64,000 nucleotides of DNA from an uncultured beta proteobacterium (GTDB lineage: Bacteria > Pseudomonadota > Gammaproteobacteria > Burkholderiales > Burkholderiaceae_E): the NCBI GenBank assembly GCA_903934295.1, contig CAIZNI010000066.1, positions 1 to 64,000 of the forward strand, in the 5' to 3' direction. A program made the translations under genes and the position numbers. This document shows positions 35,884-44,911 of the stretch, in pieces. The first letter of the stretch is position 1, and every line of letters begins with the position of its first letter. A model generated the notes under the pieces. The model was not told the origin of the DNA. It saw nothing but the letters and a program-made list of their open reading frames with translations, and made no database searches.

Positions 35884-36068
35884 CGTATCGACCCAAAGCA
35901 TTGCATCGCAACGTGACCAGAACGTTCCCTTCGAGCGCGCTGCATGACTGCTTTCACTCGACATCGCGCGGTAATGTCCGATCGCGTCGAGGGAGTCGCG
36001 CACCGTCCAGCGGCTGCCTGTATTTTTCATTGAGTGATACTTTCAGTTTCCTTCAACCGGTCTCCCTC

Positions 36069-37016
36069 ATGCACGCCTACTACAGCGACCATTTCGTGCT
36101 GCCGCTGCCCCCGGGGCATCGTTTCCCGATGCGCAAGTACGCGCGGCTGCGCGAGCGCGTCGACGCCGAACTGGCGGGCGTTCGTCTGGTCGAGCCCGAG
36201 GCGGCCACCGATGGCGTGCTCGCGCTCGCCCATCACCCGCGCTACATCCGGCGGCTGACCGATGGCGAACTGAGCGCTGCCGAGCAGCGGGCGATCGGCT
36301 TTCCCTGGTCCCCGGCAATGGTCGAGCGCTCGCGCCGCTCGACCGGGGCGACGATCGCGGCCTGCCGCGCCGCGCTGCGCGACGGCGCGTCCGTCAATCT
36401 GGCGGGCGGCACGCATCACGCGTTCGCCGACCGGGGCGAGGGTTTCTGCTGTTTCAACGATGTGGCGGTGGCGGCGCGCCTGATGCAGGCCGAGCGCCGC
36501 GTGCGCCGGGTCGCCATCGTCGACCTCGATGTGCACCAGGGCAACGGCACGGCCGCGATCCTGGCGGGCGACGACTCCGTCTTCACGCTGTCGATTCACG
36601 GCGCCGGTAACTATCCGTTCACCAAGGAACGCAGCGATCTCGATGTCGGGCTGGCCGACGGCATTGGCGATGACGACTATCTGGCGGCGCTGTCGGGTGC
36701 ACTCGATTCCCTGAGCGCGGATTTCCAGGCCGATCTGCTCATCTATCTGGCGGGTGCCGATGTGTTCGAAGGCGACCGCCTGGGCCGGCTGGCGCTGACG
36801 CAGGCAGGGGTTGCGCGCCGTGACGCGATGGTCTTCGAGCATGCCCGCAGACACCGATTGCCGGTCGCGGTCGCCATGGCCGGCGGGTATTGCGCCGACA
36901 TCGAGCCCATCGTCGCGATCCACCTGGAAACGGTTCGTCAGGCAGCGGATCACGCGCAGCGGGCACGCGATTCGGGTACCCGCGGATGCGAGGACCCTCG
37001 TCCATCCATTTTGTGA
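36069..37016 (+). CDS. Histone deacetylase family protein (acetoin utilisation/HDAC-like)
   Basis: 315 aa zinc amidohydrolase of the class II HDAC-like family. Catalytic elements: GGTHHAFADRGEGFCCFND (tandem His), VDLDVHQGNGTA (zinc Asp and His), LAGADVFEGDRLGRL (zinc Asp) and the transition-state Tyr in MAGGY. The substrate may be an acetyl-lysine protein, an acylated polyamine or another amide. ATG 36069 begins the canonical MHAYYSDHFVLPLPPGHRFP. A separate transcription unit. Confidence 0.93.
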   Translation: MHAYYSDHFVLPLPPGHRFPMRKYARLRERVDAELAGVRLVEPEAATDGVLALAHHPRYIRRLTDGELSAAEQRAIGFPWSPAMVERSRRSTGATIAACRAALRDGASVNLAGGTHHAFADRGEGFCCFNDVAVAARLMQAERRVRRVAIVDLDVHQGNGTAAILAGDDSVFTLSIHGAGNYPFTKERSDLDVGLADGIGDDDYLAALSGALDSLSADFQADLLIYLAGADVFEGDRLGRLALTQAGVARRDAMVFEHARRHRLPVAVAMAGGYCADIEPIVAIHLETVRQAADHAQRARDSGTRGCEDPRPSIL

Positions 37017-37176
37017 AGGCGACGGGTGAGCAGTCGCGTGTAAGCGGCTATTTTTCCTCATCTTTTTGCTACACTCGCTGTCGATGATGCACGTCATCGT
37101 ACTGACCGGCGCGTGGCGCTGACCGTCAGGCTGTCCGCCGGCGGTGGCCAGGTTGCTTTCCGATGAGGGGTACTGT

Positions 37177-38376
37177 TTGTCCAAGCTGATCTCGTTGCAT
37201 TCTGTCGGCCGCGCCCTGCTGCTGTTGGCTGCCCTTCTGACGGTGCCGGCGACCGATGCGCTCGCTCGCGAAGCGGCTGCCGGCCGCGGCGCCGCTCCCG
37301 CTCCCGCTCGCGGTGCCGCTCCTGTCCGGGGTGCCGCTCCCTCCCGACAGACCGCTTTGCCGGCTGCCGCGAAACGCCAGAGCGCGGGGCGATCGGCGGT
37401 GGCTTCGGCAGCGTCCAGGCCTGCCCGGGTTCAGCGCGCCGTCGTGCGCTCTTCGGCACGGGCCGGCAGTCGCCCGGCGCTCTATCAGCCCTCCCGTCAG
37501 GCCGAACCGCAGCGTCTGTCGGTCGGCCAGTCGATCGGCCTGCACGCGGTCGACGATCCGCTGGATCTTCGCTCGGCAGTGGCCCTGGTGACCGATCAGC
37601 GCACCGGAGAGGTCCTGTTCTCCAAGAACGCCGACGCGGTGCTGCCGATCGCCTCCATCACCAAGGTGATGACCTCGCTGGTGGTGCTCGATGCCCATCA
37701 GGCGATGGCCGAGACTGTCGAGATCACCACCGACGACATCGACACCGAGAAGGGGTCCCGGTCACGGCTTCGCCCGGGAACCCGGCTGTCGCGCGCCGAA
37801 CTCCTGCAACTCGCCCTGATGGCGTCCGAGAACCGGGCGGCACACGCGCTCGGTCGCCACTATCCGGGCGGGTTGACCGCTTTCGTGGCGGCGATGAATG
37901 CCAAGGCGGTCCAGATCGGCATGACCGCCAGCCGGTTCTCCGACCCGACGGGTCTGTCCAATCGCAATGTCTCCAACGCGCATGACCTCGCCCGCATGCT
38001 GCGCGCCGCCTACGACTATCCGCTGGTGCGCCAGTTCTCGACCGCGCCGGAACTCACCGTCGATGCCGGGCATCGGATGATCAGCTTTCGCAACACCAAC
38101 CGGCTGATCGATCACGCTTCCTGGTCGATCGGCCTGCAAAAGACCGGCTATATCACCGAGGCTGGCCGCTGTCTGGTGATGCAGGCCGACATCGAGTCGC
38201 GTCCGGTCCTGATGGTGCTGCTCGATTCCGCCGGGCGTCATTCGCGCTTCGGCGATGCGCAGCGGCTGCGCGACTGGCTCGAATCCGAGCGGCGCCGGCC
38301 CACCGTCATCCGCGCGCGCAGCACCGCCCAGGCGCCCGTCCTGCCGGCGCTGGCTTACACGTCGGCCGGTTCGTAA
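37177..38376 (+). CDS. pbpG: D-alanyl-D-alanine endopeptidase (PBP7/PbpG type)
   Basis: 399 aa periplasmic peptidoglycan-cleaving enzyme of the S11 family. Active-site motifs are intact: SITK (catalytic Ser and Lys), SEN and KTG. TTG 37177 was chosen because GAGGGG lies 6 bp upstream and the sequence then gives a good signal peptide (ALLLLAALLTVPATDALA). An Ala/Pro/Arg-rich linker of about 80 residues precedes the enzyme domain (from about residue 130). An upstream GTG (37144) lacks a ribosome site. The 3' end overlaps the IclR gene tail by 22 bp. Confidence 0.93.
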   Translation: MSKLISLHSVGRALLLLAALLTVPATDALAREAAAGRGAAPAPARGAAPVRGAAPSRQTALPAAAKRQSAGRSAVASAASRPARVQRAVVRSSARAGSRPALYQPSRQAEPQRLSVGQSIGLHAVDDPLDLRSAVALVTDQRTGEVLFSKNADAVLPIASITKVMTSLVVLDAHQAMAETVEITTDDIDTEKGSRSRLRPGTRLSRAELLQLALMASENRAAHALGRHYPGGLTAFVAAMNAKAVQIGMTASRFSDPTGLSNRNVSNAHDLARMLRAAYDYPLVRQFSTAPELTVDAGHRMISFRNTNRLIDHASWSIGLQKTGYITEAGRCLVMQADIESRPVLMVLLDSAGRHSRFGDAQRLRDWLESERRRPTVIRARSTAQAPVLPALAYTSAGS

Positions 38377-39146
38377 CCCAGGGCGGCCGAGATGCCGGCG
38401 GCGGTCCGGCACAACTGGTCGATCCAGTCGTCCTGGACGAAATCGGCCGGTGCGGAAATCGACATCCCCGCCACCAGCCGACCCGTGTCATCGCGAATGC
38501 CCGCCGCGATGCAGCGCACGCCCAGTTCGAGTTCCTCGTTGTCGCGCGCATAGCCGCGGGCCCGCACCAGGGCCAGTTCGCGCTCCAGCCGGACGATGTC
38601 GGTGATGCTGTTTCGGGTATGACCGGCCAGTCCGGTACGGGTCGCGTAGGCCCGCACGTTGCGGACCTCGTCGGCGCTCAGGAACAGCTTGCCCACCGAG
38701 GTCAGGTGCAGCGGCGCCCGCCCGCCGACCGCCCGCACCACCTGCATGCCGGAACGCTCCGACACCGCGCGCTCGATGTAGACAATCTCGTCGCCCTGTC
38801 GGATCGACAGGTTCACCGGCTGGCCGGTTGCCCGGTGCAGTTCGCGCATCGGCCCCAGCGCTGCGTCGCGAACATTGAGCCGTGCCTTCACCAGGTTGCC
38901 CAGTTCCAGCAGGCGCATGCCGAGCTGGTAGGCGCCGGGTTCCGAGCGATCGACGAAGCGTGAGGTGACCAGGTCGTTGAGAATCCGGTGCGCGGTCGAG
39001 GGATGAAGCCCGGTGCGAAGCGACAGCTCCTTGAGGCTCACCGAGTCCGGTTGCGCGGCCAGCGCATCGAGCAGCGAGACCATTCGCTCGATCACCTGGA
39101 TGGCTGTCTTGCCTTCTTCATGAAGGGCACTGCGAGGGCGCGGCAT
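38355..39146 (-). CDS. IclR-family transcriptional regulator
   Basis: 263 aa. An N-terminal winged helix-turn-helix (residues about 16-75, with LKELSLRTGLHPSTAHRILN) is followed by the IclR effector-binding domain (about 85-255, with GEIVYIERAV-like GDEIVYIERAVSE and the loop RCIAAGIRDDTG). It may control the adjacent leftward operon (amino acid oxidase, cyclodeaminase-like reductase, radical SAM), which lies upstream of it on the same strand, 169 bp away. The effector is unknown. Confidence 0.93.
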   Translation of the reverse strand: MPRPRSALHEEGKTAIQVIERMVSLLDALAAQPDSVSLKELSLRTGLHPSTAHRILNDLVTSRFVDRSEPGAYQLGMRLLELGNLVKARLNVRDAALGPMRELHRATGQPVNLSIRQGDEIVYIERAVSERSGMQVVRAVGGRAPLHLTSVGKLFLSADEVRNVRAYATRTGLAGHTRNSITDIVRLERELALVRARGYARDNEELELGVRCIAAGIRDDTGRLVAGMSISAPADFVQDDWIDQLCRTAAGISAALGYEPADV

Positions 39147-39315
39147 GGGGTGTCGGGACCCGCGTTCGGGTCAAGGAAAGGAATGACGATGAAGTCAGTC
39201 TATACCACCTTGTGAAATACGATTGCGGCAGCTGTCACGAGACGACGACCGTTCATGTCTCATCAGCCGCCGTTCGTCGGCAGCCGAGCCACGGTATCGA
39301 CCCGCAGGCGAGCGC

Positions 39316-40497
39316 CTAGACGATCAGTCGTTCGCTCGCACCACGGGTGCCGGCGTTCCCGTCGAAGCGCGCCAGGGCGAGCGCGCCGATGTCGATGAAG
39401 GGAGGCTCGCCGGTGGCGATCTGGGCGACCAGGCGGCCCACCGCGGCCGCCTGCTGGACGCCGTGGCCGGAGAAACCGCAGGCGTTGATCCAGCCGGGTT
39501 GTGCCGGGTCGCGCCCGATGATCGCGTTGTGGTCGGGCGTGTCTTCGTAGTAACCCCACCAGCTCGCGCGCCGATCCAGCGACACCTGGTCGAACCAGGG
39601 AAAGCGGTCCAGCGCCGACTCGATCACCGTGTCGAGCCAGTTCCAGTCGATGCCCTCGCTGAAGCCACGGTCCTCGGGATTGCTCTGACCGAAAATCAGC
39701 CGCTGGCCCTCCGACCGGAAGTAGAAGCCGGTGCCCAGATCCACCGTCAGCGGATAGGGCTGGGCGCGGCTGATCGACGGGGGCAGTTCGGCGCTGGCGA
39801 AAACGATGCGTCGTGCGGCGTCGACGGGCACCCGCAGCCCGGCCAGTGCGGCGATTTCCCCGGCCCAGGCGCCGGCGGCGTTGATCACCTGCCGGGCCCG
39901 GATCGTCTGGTCACCCGCTTCGATCGTCCAGAGGGCGCTTTCGCACCGGATGGCGGTCACCTGCGCCCGGTACATCGCCTGCGCCCCGCGCTCGCGGGCC
40001 CGGGCGGCGTAATGAAGGCAGATGCCGTGCGGGTCGAGCACGCCGTCGGTGGCGCACCAGGTTGCACCGGCGAGGCCGGTCGTGTCGGCGGGCACGATCC
40101 GGTTCGACTCCTCGGGGCTCAGGACCTGGACCGGCGCGCCGTGTCGGCGCTGAAGCGCGACCGCGGCGAGATGGTCGGGCCATTGCGCTTCGGGCACCAG
40201 CAGCAGATAGCCGATCGGCCGGTAGCCGGACTGCGGCAGCTGCCGGTATTCGGCGAGGCTGGCGGCCGACAGCGCGATGTTGGTTGCGTCGGAGAACTGC
40301 AGGCGGATGCCGGCGGCGCTGCGTCCGGTCGAGCCCATCGCCGGCGCGCTCTCGCGCTCGATCAGCGCCACTTTCAACCCGGCCTCCGCCAGCCGCCAGG
40401 CGCTGGCGCAGCCGACGATGCCGGCGCCGATCACTGCCACATCGAATGGCTCGGTGGGGCGAAGCGCGCGGGGTGCGCCGGTGGCGTCGCTCAGCAT
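39316..40497 (-). CDS. FAD-dependent amino acid oxidase (DAO family)
   Basis: 393 aa flavoprotein. FAD-binding GAGIVG motif near the N-terminus (FDVAVIGAGIVGCASAWRLA), then the DAO-type fold with VINAAGAWAGEIAALAG and C-terminal INACGFSGHGVQQAAAVGRL. Family members include sarcosine oxidase, D-amino acid dehydrogenase and D-hydroxyproline dehydrogenase. The ATG at 40497 overlaps the stop of the cyclodeaminase-like gene (ATGCTGA). That coupling favours oxidation of a D-amino acid or N-methyl amino acid whose imine is reduced by the partner. Substrate not determinable. Confidence 0.88.
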   Translation of the reverse strand: MLSDATGAPRALRPTEPFDVAVIGAGIVGCASAWRLAEAGLKVALIERESAPAMGSTGRSAAGIRLQFSDATNIALSAASLAEYRQLPQSGYRPIGYLLLVPEAQWPDHLAAVALQRRHGAPVQVLSPEESNRIVPADTTGLAGATWCATDGVLDPHGICLHYAARARERGAQAMYRAQVTAIRCESALWTIEAGDQTIRARQVINAAGAWAGEIAALAGLRVPVDAARRIVFASAELPPSISRAQPYPLTVDLGTGFYFRSEGQRLIFGQSNPEDRGFSEGIDWNWLDTVIESALDRFPWFDQVSLDRRASWWGYYEDTPDHNAIIGRDPAQPGWINACGFSGHGVQQAAAVGRLVAQIATGEPPFIDIGALALARFDGNAGTRGASERLIV

Positions 40498-41462
40498 GCC
40501 GTGCCGCCCGATGAGCGGCCCGCCGACGGGCCGGCCGCACCACCCGCGTTCCCCAGCCCCTCCCATGCAAGTCGCGCCGCGGCCAGGTCCCAGAGCGCCT
40601 GACCGACGCTCTTGAAGACCACCGGTCGTCCGGGATGGGCACGCGCCGCGCCGGTCGCGATTTCCTGGAGCGCCCTGACCGAGCCGAAGTCGATGCCGGC
40701 TCGGAGCAGGTCGCCCGCTTCGTGAGCGGCCCCGGCGAGGTCATCGACCCAGAGGTCGGCCCGGTGCAGCAATGCAGCCGGGAGTTCGCACATGTCCGGG
40801 CGGTAAGCGCCGACCGCGGCGATGAAGGCGTCGTCGCGGACGTGGTCGGGAATCACCGGGTCGTTGGCGGTGGTCGCCGTCACGATGATGGCCGAGGCGG
40901 CCAGTGCCGCCGGCAGGTCATCGGCGGTGTCGGCGTGCAGCCCGCTGGCACAGGCCCGTGCGGCCAGGGCCTGCGCGTGCGAGCGGTCGCGCGAGCGCAC
41001 CCGGACCCGGGTCACCCCGAGCAGCCGGGCAAAGGCGGCGATGTGGGCCTGCGCCTGTACGCCCGATCCGATCACCAGCAGCTCGGCGCCGGCGGTGGCG
41101 CCCAGACGCAGCGCCGCCAGCGCCGACAGCGCGGCGGTGCGATGCGCGGTCACCGTCGGCCCGTCGAGCATCAGCAGCCGCTCGCCGGTGTCGGCGCGCA
41201 TCAGCAGCACTTCGCCCAGCAGGCTGGGCAGCCCGCGCGCCGGATTGTCGGCGTGCACGGTGACCAGCTTGGTAACGGCGAATTCGGCGTCGCAGGCCGG
41301 CATGGCCAGCAGCACGCCACCGGTCAGCGGCACCACCAGGCGCTCGGGCGAGCGGGTCAGTCCGTCGCGCCGGCGCACCATCATGGCGGCCAGCGCGGGC
41401 GCCAGCGTTTCATAGGGCAGGGCGCGGGCGGTCGCCGGCGCGTCGAGGATCGTCATCGTCAT
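40491..41462 (-). CDS. Ornithine cyclodeaminase / mu-crystallin family reductase
   Basis: 323 aa NAD(P)-dependent enzyme. Rossmann motif VIGSGVQAQAHIAAF (residues about 126-140), preceded by the substrate part KLVTVHADNPARGLPSLLGE and LDGPTVTAHRTAALSALAAL. Many members without true cyclodeaminase activity are delta-1-pyrroline-2-carboxylate or related imine reductases. Coupling to an amino acid oxidase suggests that role. ATG 41462 overlaps the upstream radical SAM gene stop (ATGA). Confidence 0.9.
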   Translation of the reverse strand: MTMTILDAPATARALPYETLAPALAAMMVRRRDGLTRSPERLVVPLTGGVLLAMPACDAEFAVTKLVTVHADNPARGLPSLLGEVLLMRADTGERLLMLDGPTVTAHRTAALSALAALRLGATAGAELLVIGSGVQAQAHIAAFARLLGVTRVRVRSRDRSHAQALAARACASGLHADTADDLPAALAASAIIVTATTANDPVIPDHVRDDAFIAAVGAYRPDMCELPAALLHRADLWVDDLAGAAHEAGDLLRAGIDFGSVRALQEIATGAARAHPGRPVVFKSVGQALWDLAAARLAWEGLGNAGGAAGPSAGRSSGGTAC

Positions 41463-43093
41463 GCGAGGTGGCGCGCCTGTCGTTGGGGGGCGGTGTGCCC
41501 GGGTGTTGCTGCGGTCGACGCGGGCTGGCCGCCCGCCAGCCCGCGCGCGAGAAAAGCCGGCCGGCCGCGCGCGCCGCTGGCGCTGTAGTCGGCCTGCAGG
41601 CGGCGATCGATCTCGGCGACTGCCTGCGCCGCTTCGCCATCATCGGGCGGTGCCCCTTCGCCATCGAGCGCTGCCCCTTCGCCATCGAGCGCTGCCCCTT
41701 CGCCATCGAGCGCTGCCCCTTCGCCATCGACCTGCGCCACCAGCCATTCCCGCACCCGTTCATAGAGCCGTTCGGCGGCCACCCGATGGGTCGCGTCGGT
41801 GCGGTCATAGAGCCAGTCCGAGAACGCCATGAAGCGCTCGAAGGGCGTCTGTCCGAGCAGCACCGGCAAGGTCAGCCGGAAGCGCCCCGAATTGGCGATC
41901 AGGTCCCAGTAGCGCGCAAAGCGGGTCAGCCGCTGCAACTGCGTGAACGACAGGTCGCGGGTGCTCAGCACGTTGTAGGGCGGCGACGGGCTGAAGCGCA
42001 GGTCGAACGCCTCGGTGTGGCGGGCGATCGGTGCCCCGCGCAGCCGCTTCAGGATGCCCAACTGGATCTCGTGGGGACCGATCGCCGCCAGGCGGTCGAA
42101 GCCGGCGGCGAAGCTCTCGAGCGTTTCGCCCGGCAGCCCGGCGATCAGGTCGACATGCAGGTGCGCGCGCGTCTCGGCCAGCAGCCAGGCCAGGTTCTCC
42201 TCGGCGCGCCGGTTGTCCTGGCGCCGGCTGATCAGTCCCTGGACCTGCGGGTTCCAGGTCTGGATGCCGATCTCGAACTGCAGGCTGCCCGCCGGAAAGC
42301 GCGCGATCAGCTCGCGCAGCGTCAGCGGCAGATGGTCGGGCACCAGCTCGAAGTGCGCGAACACCGGGTCGTGGGGCGCCGCCTCGATCCGTTCCAGGAA
42401 AAAGCGCAGGATGGCCGCCCCGGTGTCCGCCTTCAGGTTGAAGGTCCGGTCGACGAATCGGAAGTGTCGGGCGCCCCGCGCGTACAGGGCCTCGAGCGCC
42501 TGCAGCACCCTGGGCAGCGCGAACGGCCAGGCGGTCTTGTCGAGCGCCGACAGGCAGAACTCGCATTTGAACGGACAGCCGCGCGAGGCTTCCAGGTAGA
42601 GGTGGCGTTCGCGCAGGTCGCGATCGCTGTACTCGTCATAGGGCAGGGCGATCGCGTCGAGGTCGGGACCGTCACCGGCGATCACCTTCATCAGCGGTCG
42701 CGGTCCGTCGAGCAACTGGCCGGCCAGTCGGGCGAAGGCCTGCTCGGCCGCGCCGGTGACGATGTGATCGGCCAGCGCGCAGATCGCCTGCGCCCCGGTC
42801 TCGTGGCTCACCTCGGGCCCGCCCAGCACGATCGCCACCTCGGGCGCGACCCGGCGCAGCATCTCGATCAGCCGGGTGGTCGGTTCGACATTCCAGATGT
42901 AGACCCCGAAGCCGATCACCCGCGGCGCCAGCGCGAGCAGTTTCTCGACCATGTCCTCGGGCCGCGCGCCGATCACGAATTCCACGATCGACGAGCGTTC
43001 GCGCAGCGCACCCAGGTTCGCGCGCAGGCATCGCAGCCCCAGCGAGGCATGGGCATGGCGGGCGTTGAGGGTGCAGAGGATCAGTTCAGACAT
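41459..43093 (-). CDS. B12-binding-domain radical SAM protein (DUF4080 type)
   Basis: 544 aa. An N-terminal cobalamin-binding-like domain (residues about 1-140, with [19 protein letters not shown] and [12 protein letters not shown]) is followed by a radical SAM domain with cluster motif CPFKCEFC (Cys173, 177, 180). The C-terminal DUF4080-like region runs to about 470. A seven-residue repeat (DGEGAAL) lies near 480-505. The family does methyl or ring chemistry on unknown substrates. ATG 43093 gives [20 protein letters not shown]; a longer frame into the 15-bp repeats has no ribosome site. First gene of a coupled three-gene operon. Confidence 0.88.
   Translation of the reverse strand: MSELILCTLNARHAHASLGLRCLRANLGALRERSSIVEFVIGARPEDMVEKLLALAPRVIGFGVYIWNVEPTTRLIEMLRRVAPEVAIVLGGPEVSHETGAQAICALADHIVTGAAEQAFARLAGQLLDGPRPLMKVIAGDGPDLDAIALPYDEYSDRDLRERHLYLEASRGCPFKCEFCLSALDKTAWPFALPRVLQALEALYARGARHFRFVDRTFNLKADTGAAILRFFLERIEAAPHDPVFAHFELVPDHLPLTLRELIARFPAGSLQFEIGIQTWNPQVQGLISRRQDNRRAEENLAWLLAETRAHLHVDLIAGLPGETLESFAAGFDRLAAIGPHEIQLGILKRLRGAPIARHTEAFDLRFSPSPPYNVLSTRDLSFTQLQRLTRFARYWDLIANSGRFRLTLPVLLGQTPFERFMAFSDWLYDRTDATHRVAAERLYERVREWLVAQVDGEGAALDGEGAALDGEGAALDGEGAPPDDGEAAQAVAEIDRRLQADYSASGARGRPAFLARGLAGGQPASTAATPGHTAPQRQARHLA
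41651..41730. repeat. 21-bp coding tandem repeat
   Basis: Unit TGCCCCTTCGCCATCGAGCG plus C, 3.8 copies, exact in the first three. Encodes the DGEGAAL heptad near the C-terminus of the radical SAM protein, in frame, so changes in copy number would keep the protein intact. Confidence 0.92.
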
Positions 43094-43105
43094 GGGTGGG
43101 GTATG

Positions 43106-43150
43106 GAACGCGCAACCGCAGGACGCACAACCGCGGGACGCGCAACCGCG
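43106..43150. repeat. 15-bp tandem repeat between divergent radical SAM and nitrile hydratase genes
   Basis: Three copies of GGACGCGCAACCGCG (one to two changes each). It fills most of the 82-bp gap where both promoters must lie. Confidence 0.88.
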
Positions 43151-43162
43151 CCCGGCTTCGGG

Positions 43163-43168
43163 CAGAAT
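43163..43168 (+). promoter_or_regulatory. Candidate -10 for nitrile hydratase operon
   Basis: CAGAAT ends 7 bp before the alpha-subunit ATG, the same arrangement as TAGAAT at rpiA. No Shine-Dalgarno sequence intervenes. Confidence 0.35.
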
Positions 43169-43175
43169 CATACGC

Positions 43176-43817
43176 ATGACCGAACCTACCCCCCATTCGC
43201 ATCCCGCCGCGCTGTCGGACATGGATGTCCGCGTGCGCGCCCTCGAATCGCTGCTGCTTGAAAAGGGCTACATCGACCCCGCCACGCTCGACGAACTGAT
43301 CGACACTTATGAACACCGCGTGGGTCCGCACAACGGCGCCCGCGTGGTCGCGCGCGCCTGGACCGATCCCGCTTACCGCGAGTGGCTGCTGCGCGATGCC
43401 ACCGCCGCAGTCGGCGAACCCGGCGGTTTCGGTTTCACCGGGCGCCAGGGCGAGCATCTGGTGGCGATCGAGAACACGCCGCAGATCCACAACCTGGTGG
43501 TCTGCACCCTGTGCTCGTGTTATCCGTGGCCGGTGCTCGGATTGCCGCCGGCCTGGTACAAGTCGGCGCCGTTTCGCGCCCGCGCGGTGATCGATCCGCG
43601 CGGTGTGCTGGCCGATTTCGGTGTGGTGCTGCCCGCCGACACCGAGGTCAGGGTCTGGGACTCCACCGCCGAGATCCGCTACCTGGTGCTGCCCCAGCGC
43701 CCCAGCGGCACCGAAGCGCTGTCCGAGGCGCAGCTCGCCGCGCTGGTCACCCGCGACTCGATGATCGGTACCGGCCTGGCGATGGCCCCTGCCATCGGTG
43801 AGGGAGCGCGTCCATGA
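43176..43817 (+). CDS. nthA: Nitrile hydratase alpha subunit, cobalt type
   Basis: 213 aa catalytic subunit that hydrates nitriles to amides as a heterodimer with beta. The metal site VCTLCSC is present with Thr after the first Cys, the cobalt-type signature (iron enzymes have Ser). It is followed by [20 protein letters not shown]. The two central cysteines are expected to be oxidised post-translationally. ATG 43176 gives [10 protein letters not shown]; the upstream frame overlaps the repeats and is not supported. The stop overlaps the beta-subunit ATG. Confidence 0.96.
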   Translation: MTEPTPHSHPAALSDMDVRVRALESLLLEKGYIDPATLDELIDTYEHRVGPHNGARVVARAWTDPAYREWLLRDATAAVGEPGGFGFTGRQGEHLVAIENTPQIHNLVVCTLCSCYPWPVLGLPPAWYKSAPFRARAVIDPRGVLADFGVVLPADTEVRVWDSTAEIRYLVLPQRPSGTEALSEAQLAALVTRDSMIGTGLAMAPAIGEGARP

Positions 43818-44491
43818 ACGGTGCCCAGGACCTCGGTGGAATGATGGGATTCGGGCCGATCCGCCCCGATCCCGATGAAGCGATCTTCCATGATGCGTGG
43901 GAGCGGCGGGTCTTCGCGATGACCCTGGCGACCGGCTTCACCGCGCAGTGGAACATCGACATGGCGCGCTCGGCGCGCGAGAGCCTGCCCCCGCCCCAGT
44001 ACCTGGCGAGCACCTATTACCAGATCTGGTTCGAGGGGCTCCAGCGGCTGCTGGTCGCCCGCGGCATGGCGTCGGCCGATGAGATCGCGCAGGGCCGCTC
44101 TCTCCAGGCGCCCCTGCCCGGTATCACTGCAGTCGGACCCGAGCGCGTGGCAGCGGTGCTGGCGCGCGGCGGACCGACCGAGCGCGAGGCGCCGGCGCCG
44201 GCCCGCTTCGCGGTCGGCGACCGGGTGCTCACGCGCAACCTGAATCCCACCGGCCACGTCCGGCTGCCGCGCTATGTCCGGGGCCGCGTGGGTACCGTCG
44301 TCGCGCTGCACGGTGCCCACGTCTTTCCCGACACCAATGCCCGGGGCGAAGGCGAGCATCCCGAATGGCTCTACACCGTCGCCTTCAGCGGTCATGAACT
44401 CTGGGGTACCCAGACCACCGCCGATTCGGTGCGCGTCGACTGCTGGGAGCCCTATCTGGACCCGGCCCCGGCGCGCGATCCGGCCGGCTGA
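43814..44491 (+). CDS. nthB: Nitrile hydratase beta subunit
   Basis: 225 aa. Typical start [20 protein letters not shown]. The central [20 protein letters not shown] and [17 protein letters not shown], then the C-terminal SH3-like domain ([20 protein letters not shown], then [12 protein letters not shown]), are diagnostic. Completes the active site with alpha. ATGA overlap with nthA and TGATG overlap with the accessory gene. Confidence 0.96.
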   Translation: MNGAQDLGGMMGFGPIRPDPDEAIFHDAWERRVFAMTLATGFTAQWNIDMARSARESLPPPQYLASTYYQIWFEGLQRLLVARGMASADEIAQGRSLQAPLPGITAVGPERVAAVLARGGPTEREAPAPARFAVGDRVLTRNLNPTGHVRLPRYVRGRVGTVVALHGAHVFPDTNARGEGEHPEWLYTVAFSGHELWGTQTTADSVRVDCWEPYLDPAPARDPAG

Positions 44492-44910
44492 TGCGAGCCG
44501 TCAGCGAGCCCTCCACGAACGAGCCCGGCGTCACCGAGCCCCCGGTGGCCGCTGTCGGCCCGCTGCCCTGCGGTGCCGATGGCCCGGTCTTTCGCGAGCC
44601 CTGGGAGGCCCAGGCCTTCGCGATCGTGGTGGCGCTGCATCAGCGCGGTCTGTTCGAGTGGACCGAGTGGGCGCGCTACCTGTCGGAGGCGATCCGCCAG
44701 GCCCAGGCGGGTGGGGACCCGGACACCGGCGAGAACTACTACCACCACTGGCTGAGCGCACTGGAGCGTCTGGTCACCGACAAGGGGCTGGCCGCGCCGC
44801 TGGCGCTGGGCGCCCTTCGCCAGGCCTGGCGGGTGGCCGCCGAGATCACCCCGCACGGCCAGCCGGTTGAGCTCAGCTCGGCCGTCAGGGCGATCAGCCG
44901 GCGCGGCTGA
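44491..44910 (+). CDS. Nitrile hydratase accessory/activator protein
   Basis: 139 aa. Homologous to the N-terminal helical half of the beta subunit: FREPWEAQAFAIVVALHQRG, then GLFEWTEWARYLSEAI and YYHHWLSALERLVTDKG. This is the P14K/NhlE-like activator that carries cobalt to the alpha subunit by subunit exchange in known systems. Starts on the last base of the nthB stop (TGATG). It ends 1 bp before a convergent gene. Confidence 0.9.
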   Translation: MRAVSEPSTNEPGVTEPPVAAVGPLPCGADGPVFREPWEAQAFAIVVALHQRGLFEWTEWARYLSEAIRQAQAGGDPDTGENYYHHWLSALERLVTDKGLAAPLALGALRQAWRVAAEITPHGQPVELSSAVRAISRRG

Positions 44911-44911
44911 T

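Larger units (their letters stand above)
35576..36068. other. Phasin/deacetylase divergent intergenic region
   Basis: 493 bp without a convincing gene, lower in G+C than its surroundings. It holds the phasin promoter and palindrome (35667-35712), small palindromes such as CCGATCCGGCATCGG (35740-35754), and an AT-rich inverted repeat (35855-35883). Beyond these I see no coding signal or RNA gene. Confidence 0.7.
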
